Under the pieces are notes generated by a model, which was not told the DNA's origin, ran no database searches, and saw only the letters and a list, made by a program, of their open reading frames with translations. The position numbers were made by a program, and so were the translations under genes. From Bacteroidales bacterium (GTDB lineage: Bacteria; Bacteroidota; Bacteroidia; Bacteroidales; Lentimicrobiaceae), in contig JADIZB010000001.1 of assembly GCA_016705005.1 (NCBI GenBank), positions 868,001 to 932,000 of the forward strand: a stretch of 64,000 nt of DNA. Reading direction: 5' to 3'. Of this stretch, positions 45,526 to 54,270 are shown piece after piece; the stretch's first letter is position 1, and each line of letters starts with the position of its first letter.

Positions 45526-46968
45526 CTATTCTCTTATTAATTTTGATACACCCATTCTGCCACCGGAGTTAAAAAATGCAATAAAATAATATCCCGGAGA
45601 CAAATCTGAAACATCGATACTTCCATTACGAAAACCGGTCTTTCCGACTGATTTTACAACCCGCCCCTGCATATTCATGATTTCTATGACCTCAACAGTC
45701 GTTAACACTTTATCTGAAAAGTCAACATGAATAAACTTTGTTGCTGGGTTGGGATAAATTGAAATATTGTCCATAGAGATGGGACTGGTTGTGTTCAGAA
45801 TGGTTGCAGAGTCTGCCGTTTTTGCCAAAAAGACGGAATACGGATTAAAACCGGCACCATTTCCGGTGAGAATAAAATCATTGTCCATCGCCTGAATGAT
45901 GGCCGTCGGGTAATGCTGCACGAGCCGCGACAGGTCCTTTCGCCATAATTTATTTCCCGAACTGTCCAGTTTTATGATGACCGGCTGAGGGTCCTCCGTG
46001 TTGGTGGTTTCTCCGGTTAAAGCATATCCGCCATCATGGGTACGGGTTGAGGCAAAGATTTGTGCATCATTCTCATTCAGGGTGTTCGTCCGGACTAAAC
46101 TACCCGAATTGCTGAATTCGGAAATAATGGTATTTTCTGTATCAACCCCGTATATTTTTCCGATAACGGTAATAAGCCCTTCGTTACTGTAAACACTCAC
46201 CAATTCGGAATAATTACCGGAGGTTGAATCTATGGTTCTGTTCCATTGCTCCATGCCCTGGCTGTCTGTTTTAATAAGGTAGCCTTTTAAGCCTCCGTTC
46301 TGATCGTTGATACTCCCCGCCAGCGCAAAACCTCCATCGGAGGTTTCAACAACGGTAGTGGCAAATTGCTCCACCTGATCGTTGTGGTAATAATGCCTTG
46401 TCCACAGTGAATCCCCGGTTGGATCCGTTTTGATCAGATGAAAGGCGGTGAACGGCGTAAAGCCGGCGTCGTTCCGGGCAAACCAGGATTGAATGATTAA
46501 ATCGCCGTCCGACAGCTCCAGGACATCCACGCCGATATCGGTAATTTCACCCCCATAGACTTTATACCACAACATATTTCCCGACACATCTATTTTGGAG
46601 ATAAAAACATCCTGCAGGGTTGTTCCTTCAACACAGGCATGATCAACCATGCCGACCACCACATAATTGTCATCCATCGTTCTGATGATCTTTCTGAATT
46701 CCAGACCGGTGGTATTGGGTATTGAGTAATAATCCGTGCTTATCAGATTGCCGGAAGCATCGGTTTTCCTTATAAAACCGGCAGGCCCCGGAATCGCGTT
46801 TATCACGGTATCCGCTCTTCCCACCATCAGATAGGAGCCATCACTGTTCTGGAAAACACTGTTTGAAGAGATAAATTGAGTGCCGTTATCGTAAAAGTTT
46901 ATGAAAGGAGTCTGGGCTGAACCGCCTATGGCAACCATCATCAGTATTGAAAGGATAAATTTGGGCAT
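45526..46968 (-). CDS. Secreted repeat protein with T9SS type A sorting domain
   Basis: The 480-residue protein has a signal peptide (MPKFILSILMMVAIGGSAQ), then a series of propeller-like repeats with alternating patterns such as SDGGFALAGSIND, HDGGYALTGETTN and DNDFILTGNG and IKTDSQGMEQWNRT. Many Bacteroidota secreted proteins have this delta-60-repeat-like organisation. The C-terminal ~80 residues form a type A sorting domain (ISIYPNPATKFIHVDFSDK ... LSPGYYFIAFFNSGG). It is likely exported through the type IX system to the surface. The specific role is unknown. Confidence 0.88.
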   Translation of the reverse strand: MPKFILSILMMVAIGGSAQTPFINFYDNGTQFISSNSVFQNSDGSYLMVGRADTVINAIPGPAGFIRKTDASGNLISTDYYSIPNTTGLEFRKIIRTMDDNYVVVGMVDHACVEGTTLQDVFISKIDVSGNMLWYKVYGGEITDIGVDVLELSDGDLIIQSWFARNDAGFTPFTAFHLIKTDPTGDSLWTRHYYHNDQVEQFATTVVETSDGGFALAGSINDQNGGLKGYLIKTDSQGMEQWNRTIDSTSGNYSELVSVYSNEGLITVIGKIYGVDTENTIISEFSNSGSLVRTNTLNENDAQIFASTRTHDGGYALTGETTNTEDPQPVIIKLDSSGNKLWRKDLSRLVQHYPTAIIQAMDNDFILTGNGAGFNPYSVFLAKTADSATILNTTSPISMDNISIYPNPATKFIHVDFSDKVLTTVEVIEIMNMQGRVVKSVGKTGFRNGSIDVSDLSPGYYFIAFFNSGGRMGVSKLIRE

Positions 46969-47191
46969 GGATTTCTGAATTTAGGAATCGTAAGATTAAT
47001 TTCTTATTCGTGGCAAATTAGTCACACCCGGCCCTTCGCTCCAAATAAAACCTGCCCGGCAGGAATAAAGAGGGTCCGGACGGGAATTATCGGGCGCCAA
47101 TGAATGGAAGAAGTGGTAAGATGCATGCCGGCACGGGTAACTGTTGGGGTTTCCCCCGGTAAGCAGGATGCGGTTACTTTAACCTCAGCCT

Positions 47192-47743
47192 TTACCCGGC
47201 ATTGTCGTAGGCCGCTTTCAGCCAGCCCATCACTTCGGCATCGATGTCGCCGTCGCCGGCAATGTTTATTTTGTGTGAGCACATCATTCCGGGCTTTTCC
47301 ACCTCCAGCTTTCCCTGCGGGGGATGACCCTTCAGGATGATCCCGATTTCGAACCTTGTTTTGCTGGCCGGTTGCAGGGTGGCAAACTGCTTTTTGCGGC
47401 GCAGGCTCACATAGGCGTTTTTGGGCGCCACTTCAATATCGCTTCCAAAAGAAAGGATTTCCGACATCAGCCGGTCGTACAACGGCCTGAAATGCTCCTT
47501 GCCCTTATACTGGGCGGCAATCAGATCATCGGGGTTTTCGGCCGATCCGGCATCAGACCCTTTGGCCTTCAGCGCGATCAGGTTGGCAAAACCGTGCGTA
47601 AGGCCGTGGGTTTCCTTCAGAAACTTCATCGCCTCCCCGTGCTTCGCGAAGTTTTCCTTCTTTACAATCTCCATCCATTGTTCCAGGGTCCTGCCGGTGT
47701 TCCGGTGCAGGTTCTCCATCATGGTAAGCGTGGCCTTGTCCAT
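47192..47743 (-). CDS. DUF4287 and DUF5655 domain protein
   Basis: The 183-residue cytosolic protein combines an N-terminal DUF4287 helical module (LHRNTGRTLEQWMEIVKKEN, HGLTHGFANLIALKA) with a C-terminal DUF5655 module (YDRLMSEILSFGSDIEVAPK, YVSLRRKKQFATLQPASKTR). Such proteins are widespread, often annotated as uncharacterised, and related to the DUF1801 group found in the next gene but one. No active site has been established. Confidence 0.85.
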   Translation of the reverse strand: MDKATLTMMENLHRNTGRTLEQWMEIVKKENFAKHGEAMKFLKETHGLTHGFANLIALKAKGSDAGSAENPDDLIAAQYKGKEHFRPLYDRLMSEILSFGSDIEVAPKNAYVSLRRKKQFATLQPASKTRFEIGIILKGHPPQGKLEVEKPGMMCSHKINIAGDGDIDAEVMGWLKAAYDNAG

Positions 47744-47949
47744 ACTGTGGTGTGTTACTGTTCAGCTTATGTTTAAAAATCCTTTATGGCCGGAATGAGT
47801 TCTGTGAGGTCTCCCGTAACCGGAAAGTGAGAAAATAATAAGGTCTTGCTCCGGCAGGCTAAGCGATCCGCCGTTTCCGGTTCCCTTACCGGCAGGCAAT
47901 GCCGGATTGCCAGGGAAACAATTTTAGTGCTGATTCTGGTGCTTTGGTG

Positions 47950-47967
47950 TCCCGATAGCTATCGGGA
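47950..47967. repeat. Perfect 18-bp palindrome
   Basis: TCCCGATAGCTATCGGGA reads the same on both strands. Similar palindromes are common intergenic repeats in Bacteroidota. It lies between two leftward genes. Confidence 0.7.
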
Positions 47968-48026
47968 TGGTGGCTGAAAAGATACCTTCACCAACCTGCC
48001 TCCCCGGCATAAAACCAGGTTCTGCA

Positions 48027-48449
48027 CTATTTGAACTTCGATTTCAGAAAGGCCATGTTTTCCCTGATCAGCTGCACCAGCACCTCACGGTTGATGTCCG
48101 ACAGCTTGTTCACATAGATGCACCCCTTGCCCATTTTGAATTTGCCCAGGTCTTTCAGCAGCAGCTCCTGCGCTTCGGTTCCCGAAAACACATAGAGCGA
48201 AATGGCGGCCTTGCGGGGCGAGAACCCCACCAGCGGCCAGTCGCCCTCCTGCCGGCTCCGTTCCGATTTGTAATGGTAACTGCCGAACCCGATGATGGAC
48301 GGGCCCCACATTTTAGGTTCGAAGCCGGTGGTCTCCTGCATCAGCTTCAGCAGTTCAAAACCATCCTGCTGTTTCTGCTCCGTCTGGGCAAAGGCCCGGA
48401 TAAATTCAGCCACATCCGCGCTGGTCTGCTTAGTTTTGATTTCGGCCAT
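48027..48449 (-). CDS. DUF1801-domain protein (YdhG-like)
   Basis: The 140-residue protein contains the DUF1801 pattern: TSADVAEFIRAF, LLKLMQETTGFEPKMWGPSI, GFGSYHYKSERSRQEGDWPL, GFSPRKAAISLYV and the closing LGKFKMGKGCIYVNKLSDI. Its function is unknown although some homologues bind iron or act in stress responses (weak evidence). It shares a strand with the DUF5655 protein but about 280 bp separate them. Confidence 0.88.
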   Translation of the reverse strand: MAEIKTKQTSADVAEFIRAFAQTEQKQQDGFELLKLMQETTGFEPKMWGPSIIGFGSYHYKSERSRQEGDWPLVGFSPRKAAISLYVFSGTEAQELLLKDLGKFKMGKGCIYVNKLSDINREVLVQLIRENMAFLKSKFK

Positions 48450-48824
48450 ATTCTGTGGGCTTTATTTTTTATCTAAGATATTTAACGGATTTCTGCCGGT
48501 TGGTTTACCCCCGGCCCTGACCCGCTTATATTCAACAAACCGGTATGCCGGGTGTTCAATGGGGGGGGAGAAAAATTGTTTGTGGAGTCGGGACTCCATT
48601 GTGCTTATAAAGAATGTTCTTCTTTCAATGGAAGCCCCCCGGGTTACCCATAACCATCAGCATAATGGTTTCTCTGAAAAACACAGGCTGGCCGGGTATT
48701 TATTCTTGTTTTATTTAAATTTGTAATATTGAGCTGCACCTCTTTAGAGATAATCTCTTCAGAATTGCAGGAAATTATAATAGAATAGATATAATTATGG
48801 AATAAAAATAATGTCTTCGGCTGT
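48450..48824. other. Intergenic region, nothing recognised
   Basis: About 375 bp between divergently oriented genes. A plus-strand frame through the first half is only the antisense shadow of the DUF1801 gene. No clear promoter was identified. Confidence 0.5.
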
Positions 48825-49217
48825 ATGGCAAATATAGATAAGGCATATCCGGCAACACTTCATTATAATGCTTCTCCGTTTACGCGTACTCAGGCCAAAA
48901 CCCTCAGGAAACCTGGAACAGATGCAGAAATACGCCTATGGAAAGAATTAAGGAACCGCAGATGTGGTGGCCTTAAGTTCAGAAGGCAGCATCCATACAA
49001 CAGGTTTATTCTAGATTTCTATTGCCATGAGAAAGGCCTTGCTGTCGAAGTTGATGGTGGAATACACAATAACCCGGAGGTGATTGAACACGACACCAAC
49101 CGAACTTTTGAACTTGAGAATCTGGGTGTAAGAATAATCAGATTCAAAAATGAAGAGGTGTTCAGGAACATTGATGAAGTATTAATGAGAATAATTCAGG
49201 TTGCAGAAACGTCGTAA
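48825..49217 (+). CDS. DUF559 endonuclease-domain protein
   Basis: The 130-residue protein matches the DUF559 family, which belongs to the PD-(D/E)xK / Vsr-like nuclease superfamily: LRKPGTDAEIRLWKELRNRR, LKFRRQHPYNRFILDFYCHE (Asp of the motif), LAVEVDGGIHNN (E-V-D) and LGVRIIRFKNEEVF. The core residues appear intact. Members are usually small solitary genes of unknown role, often next to repeats. Directly after it lies a perfect hairpin (49231-49254). Confidence 0.9.
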   Translation: MANIDKAYPATLHYNASPFTRTQAKTLRKPGTDAEIRLWKELRNRRCGGLKFRRQHPYNRFILDFYCHEKGLAVEVDGGIHNNPEVIEHDTNRTFELENLGVRIIRFKNEEVFRNIDEVLMRIIQVAETS

Positions 49218-49230
49218 TTCCTCATCCCCC

Positions 49231-49254
49231 ACCCTTCTCCTAAAGGAGAAGGGT
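49231..49254. repeat. Perfect hairpin after the DUF559 gene
   Basis: ACCCTTCTCC TAAA GGAGAAGGGT: a 10-bp stem with a 4-nt loop, 13 bp after the stop codon. There is no T tract, so it is not a typical terminator. A partner-like sequence (TACCCTCTCCTTTGG ... GGGCAGGGTGAGG) follows at 49328-49388. Confidence 0.7.
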
Positions 49255-49742
49255 GCCAGATTCTACTAATATTATACATTTGATCTTCTATATATAAACC
49301 GCAGATATAACCACAGCCTACCTGCCAGGATACCCTCTCCTTTGGTGCCTAAGATTTTAGTCAAAGGCAGGAAAGGGCAGGGTGAGGTGATATAGAAATC
49401 TGTCAAGGGTTGACTGGATTATAATCCCGGGTTTATAACCTCAATGGCCAGGTGTTTTGTTATTGGCTAAAAAGCCATAATACTGCCGGGTGTTAACATT
49501 TCTGAAACGCCTGATGAAGAAGTAAAAATTACTGCAAGCTTACAAATGGTCCACTTTTTTATTGGACGCATATTCCATCTCCAATTAGGGGCTTGAAAAA
49601 GGCTGGTTGACAAATTACCGGCCAGTAGGCTCACATAAAAACATAGGGGCGGAAATCCGGGGTAGCACAGTATCAGACAGAAATGTCTGAGATCAGTTTA
49701 TAACACCTGTTGTAACCTTCAGGACAGCCGCCCTGCCAGGAT
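49255..49742. other. Intergenic region with degenerate repeat fragments
   Basis: About 490 bp without a gene. Contains the CCCTCTCC-type fragments noted above; otherwise nothing recognised. Confidence 0.45.
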
Positions 49743-50219
49743 TTACAAATAAACGGTCCCTGTTACGATCTGCAGAATCAGCAGGATAAACCGCTTCCAT
49801 GATCTCCAGCCATCCATTTCTGTCCGGGGCAGTACACCCGGGTTGTTGATATTATACGCATTCAGACCGGTGAAAAGTGCGGCCAGCTCAGCCCCGGTGG
49901 AGCTTCCCTTTACCTGGGTTTCAGTCATCCCCTTTTTATGCAGGCTGTAAATGTATCTAAAATAGGGCGTGTACAGTTGTTTATAGGATGCTGCTTCCGG
50001 GGGGAAGGTGGATTGAAGCCCGGAAACAAAGTCTGCTTCGCTCATTCCCGGTTTATAAACAGCTGTGGTTTGAACCAATGCATCAGCATCAAGGATCCTT
50101 GCATGTTGAAGAATTGTTTTTCCTTCTACTACATCTGAGACCTTAAATACTTTCTGGGCATGAACAACTGAAACTATTGCCAAAAAGGCCATAAAAACGA
50201 GAAATTTTGAAGTTTTCAT
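49743..50219 (-). CDS. Small exported protein, paralog A, unknown family
   Basis: The 158-residue protein has a signal peptide (MKTSKFLVFMAFLAIVSVVHA) and a hydrophobic C-terminus (FILLILQIVTGTVYL) that could anchor it. The middle is about half identical to the protein at 53475-53948: KVSDVVEGKTILQHARILD, FPPEAASYKQLYTPYFRYIY, and GxTETQVKG. I do not recognise a family. ATG 50219 is preferred to the upstream ATG at 50231 because the paralog starts at the matching position. The ~293 bp upstream are also shared with the paralog. Confidence 0.75.
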   Translation of the reverse strand: MKTSKFLVFMAFLAIVSVVHAQKVFKVSDVVEGKTILQHARILDADALVQTTAVYKPGMSEADFVSGLQSTFPPEAASYKQLYTPYFRYIYSLHKKGMTETQVKGSSTGAELAALFTGLNAYNINNPGVLPRTEMDGWRSWKRFILLILQIVTGTVYL

Positions 50220-50248
50220 ATTAAGAAACATTTATGTTGAATTATACC

Positions 50249-50540
50249 GGGAAATTTAACATCTAGCCGGGTTTTTGATGGTTTCCACTAACGCAGTCGA
50301 ATTATATTACTGAATAACAGCTTTACTAACACTCGTCAGTTTTTTAATTCAAGTTTTGACTGATTCATCAAAACTGAAAGATGAATAGGGCTAATCTGTT
50401 GAAATACATATGTTTCAACTGAATTACTACAAGGCATTAACCATTCCTGGTGTAATTTTAATAAAAATACATAGCCTCCTTTGTTTTGGTTGGACCTGGT
50501 TATTCGCGTTTATCAGTCAGCCTCTCGGGAAGACTTTCTA
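50249..50540 (-). repeat. Duplicated leader, copy A
   Basis: Starts 30 bp upstream of paralog A and is homologous to 53977-54270 over its whole length (292 against 294 bp). The best conserved blocks (plus strand) are CATCTAGCCGGG, CCACTAACGCAGTC, GGCATTAACCATTCC and TTCGCGTTTATCAGTCAGCC. The leader is not coding in both copies (copy A has a stop in the frame open in copy B), which favours a regulatory role. Confidence 0.75.
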
Positions 50541-50992
50541 ATCCATATAAATCTGGGTTGGCTAGTCCCGATTTGAATTGAATTGGCTATAAAATTTCGA
50601 TTCTCTTTTGTTTGTATTGGTCTTATTTCGTCCCAAAGGGACTTCTTTGTATTTCTGTATGTCACAGTTCCCATATTCTGTCTCTATCGCGACATCTCTA
50701 TGAACGCAAACAGGGTAAGCAGCAAAACGCTTGTAACAATGAAACCAGAAGACGGGATTTACTTAGAACCAAATCATTCTCATTTAATTAAAGCCAGACG
50801 CTTTTGTTGTGAAGGTCCCGGCCAGGGCCTGATATTGGTAGAATATTTATAAACCTCAGGTGATCAGAAACCCGTAGAGCCTATTCCGATGAAATCATAA
50901 GACGAAATACGATCAAGTGTTTTGTGGAATTCTTTGTTTTCCACGTTTACTCAATCCTTTGATAACTGCGTTTGATTCGGCCTGAATACCCG
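50541..50992. other. Intergenic region, no convincing gene
   Basis: An 89-codon plus-strand frame (50583-50852) is present but has no recognisable features and untypical composition, so I do not call it. Nothing else recognised. Confidence 0.45.
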
Positions 50993-52072
50993 CTAGTTTC
51001 TATCTAGCATAAACGCCTCAATATCAGCAATCAATGTATCAATCTTCTTTTTATCTATGCTTTCCGGGGCGAATTTCCTGGCTGATAACAGGGCTTTTAT
51101 ATATTCATTTAGGAGACTCTTCAATAATAGATTGTATTCCCGTTTATAGTCCTGAACCGTTTGATTCAGCCCTGGGATTTTAGATGCAATCGCCCCGCAC
51201 TGCTGAATAGCCTTATCAGAATTAAAAATCTGATAATCTATCTCTTGTATTACCGGATCGGGAAGCATCCTTGACAGCTGATAAAAGGTAGAATTGTCAT
51301 CACAGCCTATCGATGCATAGAGCTCCGTTTTATACAAGCCAACCTGGCTGATCAGAAAGGTATAGCGAAGGTTCAGGTTATCAATTCCGGAAATGTATTT
51401 GAGTGAAGCCACATTTAAAGCATCATAAAAGTCAATGTATGGCTGCAGTTCTTCACGGAAGGATTCAATACTTTGCTGACTGAATGCATCAATGGTGGTG
51501 TACTTAACGTCCCTGACCTTGTTTCCATCTTTCACAGCCTCTACTGTGGTTGAGCTGAATCCGGCAACTGAACTGATAATGGCAGATGTAACTGCTGTGA
51601 TCGGATTAAAACTTGACATCGAAGAAATAACCGGATTATTCACAATTTTAGCGATTATCTGACTAAATCTTGATTTTTCATGCTCAGAGGTTAACTCTTT
51701 CTTCAAATGCTTTTCAGATGCTTTGATGATGGTTTCACTGAACCGAAAACCTAGGATATCGCTCGTAGGATTGTTTGCCTGCATAAGTTTGGTAAAAAGA
51801 CCTGTTACAGCAATTTTGTCTGACGTTACTGTATAGTCTGAAGAAAGCTGTGAAACAATGGTAAATGCTTCGAAAATATTACTCCTAATCTTCGTATAGG
51901 TCATGCTATCTCTTGACCGGATTTGCAATTTCAGGCGATTGTTCTCTATCTGAATACTATTGCAAAGCTCTGTTAAGTCATTAACCCTTTTCTGAATGGG
52001 CAAAGGTGAGTTCTGTCCCTCTGCATCCGTCAGAGCAAATATTGAAAAAACCATCAGCCACAACCTGGTCAT
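50993..52072 (-). CDS. Secreted alpha-helical protein of unknown function
   Basis: The 359-residue protein has a signal peptide (MTRLWLMVFSIFALTDAEG), then long amphipathic helices (QKRVNDLTELCNSIQIENNR) and a central, largely uncharged hydrophobic segment of about 35 residues (around residues 145-180: VISSMSSFNPITAVTSAIIS, then SVAGFSSTTVEAV), followed by more helices up to the C-terminus. A long helical bundle with a central hydrophobic hairpin occurs in alpha-pore-forming toxins, but I cannot assign a family; this resemblance is inference. It starts 9 bp after the PDZ fragment of the protease gene, so the two are an operon. Confidence 0.75.
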   Translation of the reverse strand: MTRLWLMVFSIFALTDAEGQNSPLPIQKRVNDLTELCNSIQIENNRLKLQIRSRDSMTYTKIRSNIFEAFTIVSQLSSDYTVTSDKIAVTGLFTKLMQANNPTSDILGFRFSETIIKASEKHLKKELTSEHEKSRFSQIIAKIVNNPVISSMSSFNPITAVTSAIISSVAGFSSTTVEAVKDGNKVRDVKYTTIDAFSQQSIESFREELQPYIDFYDALNVASLKYISGIDNLNLRYTFLISQVGLYKTELYASIGCDDNSTFYQLSRMLPDPVIQEIDYQIFNSDKAIQQCGAIASKIPGLNQTVQDYKREYNLLLKSLLNEYIKALLSARKFAPESIDKKKIDTLIADIEAFMLDRN

Positions 52073-52081
52073 GTTCTAGAC

Positions 52082-52411
52082 TTATAGAATAAACTTCAGA
52101 ATTTCTTCACCACGTTTAACTATTATTTCATTATCGACCTTATTTCCATCTAGCCTGCTATATATTCTTTCAATCTCACACGGATCACCTTCATCAATAC
52201 GGATATTGTTAATGGAAATAATCTCATCTCCAATTTTCAAACCTGCCTTTTCTGCAATTGAGTTCACATATAGATTCATGATCCGGAATCCATCCGCTAT
52301 CGAATTATTTGGTTTCATTCCTTTTTTTAAAAAAAAAGCTGTCATCAGTCTTTCGAAAATTGGGGTTAGGTTGTAGATACAATTGATAGTTCTGATAGTC
52401 AACCAGAACAT
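52082..52411 (-). CDS. C-terminal PDZ domain, frameshifted part of the aspartic protease
   Basis: Only about 52082-52335 is homologous sequence. It encodes a PDZ domain (FRIMNLYVNSIAEKAGLKIG, DEIISINNIRIDEG, IIVKRGEEILKFIL). In related proteins this domain follows the protease domain directly, and the upstream frame ends in SFFFKK where this frame reads FFLKKGMKPNNS. Loss of one base from the T9 or A7 run (minus strand, about 52321-52337) would join the two frames. The stretch upstream of this point in this frame is the out-of-frame end of the protease gene. Confidence 0.7.
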   Translation of the reverse strand: MFWLTIRTINCIYNLTPIFERLMTAFFLKKGMKPNNSIADGFRIMNLYVNSIAEKAGLKIGDEIISINNIRIDEGDPCEIERIYSRLDGNKVDNEIIVKRGEEILKFIL

Positions 52412-53318
52412 TAAATCTTTTAATGAAATCCATTCCGATTAAATTCAGGTTGATATTGTTCAATGATAAAATATGAACGGAATCAGCAGCCAATTCATCA
52501 TTTATCTGAACATCATATCTGATAAGTCTGGCCGTATCCTGTTTAGTGCCAGAAAGGGTATTGGAGATATATCCATAAAACACCGCTTCTTTTATATCTG
52601 AACCGGGTTGATGAACCAACTTTTTATAATCAGACGGGGATAGTAAAATGCTTCCGCTAAATCCAGTATCTAATACGAAATAATATTCCTGCGCTCCAAT
52701 ACGCATTTTAATACTATGCCAGGAAAACCTCCTGTTGTAATTGTTTTCTGGTAGTATCCAATTTGTAAGTAATGGCAAAGTATCTAAAATGGATAATGTT
52801 GAATCCTGGAAATTTATCAGTAATATTTTATTGTTCTTTCCGGAAACACTGGTTCTAAAAAGATCACTTCCCCATATCCCATATATTTTATTACAAGCGT
52901 CCAAATGACTCCTGGTCAATGTTGATAGAAAGCCATTTTTCAGCGTAAACCAATCGGTGCTAATATCCCCAAACTGGTAGTACTTGATTCTTTGTGAAAT
53001 GCCATCTGCTGAGGTGGTTTTACCATAACCTAACACTGGTTTTTGATCAGATATCAAATTAAAGTAATTAGAATCAAGAAAAACAAAGCTTTTTGCCGAA
53101 CCTAAATCGAGCAAATAGTCCAATGATTTTGAATTTGTAAACCTTGTATCAATTAGAATCTGGTTATCAATAATCTTCATTTTCCCCGATCTCATTTCAA
53201 AGATCGTCTCTTCTTTCATAAATTGACGAGTAGCCCTGATTAAGTTACAACTTACACAAAAGCTGGCCAATAGTAAGAAAGTGATCGCTAATTTGCTAAA
53301 TAATCTCATAAATTGCAT
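52305..53318 (-). CDS. Retropepsin-like aspartic protease lipoprotein (truncated by frameshift)
   Basis: The 337-residue frame starts with a lipoprotein-like signal (LFSKLAITFLLLASFCVSC, Cys24) and contains two retropepsin-like halves: the first with a degenerate LLDLGSAKSFVF, the second with the active-site motif FVLDTGFSGSILLS (Asp about 216). The sequence NVLVDYQNYQLYLQPNPNF near the end is typical of the region that links to a C-terminal PDZ domain. The gene stops 13 residues later at a homopolymer and the PDZ continues in another frame. It probably acts in the periplasm or at the surface. Upstream is paralog B; downstream in the operon is the helical secreted protein. Confidence 0.85.
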   Translation of the reverse strand: MQFMRLFSKLAITFLLLASFCVSCNLIRATRQFMKEETIFEMRSGKMKIIDNQILIDTRFTNSKSLDYLLDLGSAKSFVFLDSNYFNLISDQKPVLGYGKTTSADGISQRIKYYQFGDISTDWFTLKNGFLSTLTRSHLDACNKIYGIWGSDLFRTSVSGKNNKILLINFQDSTLSILDTLPLLTNWILPENNYNRRFSWHSIKMRIGAQEYYFVLDTGFSGSILLSPSDYKKLVHQPGSDIKEAVFYGYISNTLSGTKQDTARLIRYDVQINDELAADSVHILSLNNINLNLIGMDFIKRFNVLVDYQNYQLYLQPNPNFRKTDDSFFFKKRNETK

Positions 53319-53474
53319 GTGTTAAATTGTTTAGAAATGAATGTATGTTAGGTTATTTTGAATAGTACTCCGTCTTCTAAAAAGGTTATTCGTTTAAGAA
53401 GACGGAGTAATTATAAGGGAAGTCAGTGAAGATTTTATAGCAATGATTTCTAGTTTAAGAGCTAATAGTCTATC

Positions 53475-53948
53475 TTAAAGGAAGATAGTTATAATGATAA
53501 TTATTACTTGAGACGCAAAATCAAGAATTTTTTTCCATGGAAATTTATTCGCCTTCTGAATAATTCCAGGATTATTGTTATTCCATGTACCAAGATCATT
53601 GCACAAAGCGGTAAATTCAACTCCTGTAATCTTTCCCCTCACCTGATTTTCCGTCAGGCCATTTTTGTGAAATGAGAAAACATATTTTAAATAGGGGGTG
53701 TACAGGTGCTTAAATGAAGCAGCCTCAGGTGGAAAATTCTTTTGCAATTCAGCAACAAATTCCATTTCAGTCATGCCTGTCTTGTAGATGGTCTTTGTCT
53801 GAAGAAAAGCATCAACATCTATTTTCTGAGCATGCTGAAGAATTGTTTTACCATCAACAACATCAGTTACTTTTATAACTTTTTGCGCCTGGGCAATAGT
53901 GACAAATGCCACAAGGAGAATGATTACCAATGATTTCAGGGTTTTCAT
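53475..53948 (-). CDS. Small exported protein, paralog B, unknown family
   Basis: The 157-residue protein has a signal peptide (MKTLKSLVIILLVAFVTIAQA) and a very hydrophobic C-terminus (VIIIIITIFL). Shared motifs with paralog A are KVTDVVDGKTILQHAQKID, FPPEAASFKHLYTPYLKYVF and LTENQVRGKITG. It lies 156 bp upstream of the protease gene on the same strand. Unknown function; pairing with the operon is positional only. Confidence 0.75.
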   Translation of the reverse strand: MKTLKSLVIILLVAFVTIAQAQKVIKVTDVVDGKTILQHAQKIDVDAFLQTKTIYKTGMTEMEFVAELQKNFPPEAASFKHLYTPYLKYVFSFHKNGLTENQVRGKITGVEFTALCNDLGTWNNNNPGIIQKANKFPWKKILDFASQVIIIIITIFL

Positions 53949-53976
53949 ATTTTTTGCGATTTAAAGGTTTATGCCC

Positions 53977-54270
53977 GGGAATTTGACATCTACCGGGCTA
54001 TGGATGGTTTTCCACTCACGCAGTCAAGGCTTCATAACAGGAAGCATCAATACTAACCATCGCCAGTTTGTTTTTCCTGAGTTCGTTCTGTTCATCAAAA
54101 CTGATAAGATGAAGAGGGTTAACCTAATGATTGTCAATAACATCATTTTATTCTTACAGGGCATTAACCATTCCGTGTAAAAATGTATTAACTTTGTTTT
54201 GCCTCGCTGTGAATTGGTTCGTACCTGGTTAAATTCGCGTTTATCAGTCAGCCTCACAGGGAGGCTTTCT
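53977..54270 (-). repeat. Duplicated leader, copy B
   Basis: Starts 29 bp upstream of paralog B. Homologous to 50249-50540. Near its distal end AGCCTCACAGGGAGGCTTTCTT can form a small hairpin. Confidence 0.75.

Noticed and set aside
50583..50852. 89-codon plus-strand ORF between the two repeated units
   Set aside because: No recognisable pattern, weak start context and noncoding-like composition; not present beside the other leader.
54024..54257. 77-codon minus-strand ORF in leader copy B
   Set aside because: The homologous leader copy A has an in-frame stop after the first codons, so the frame is not conserved and coding is unlikely.
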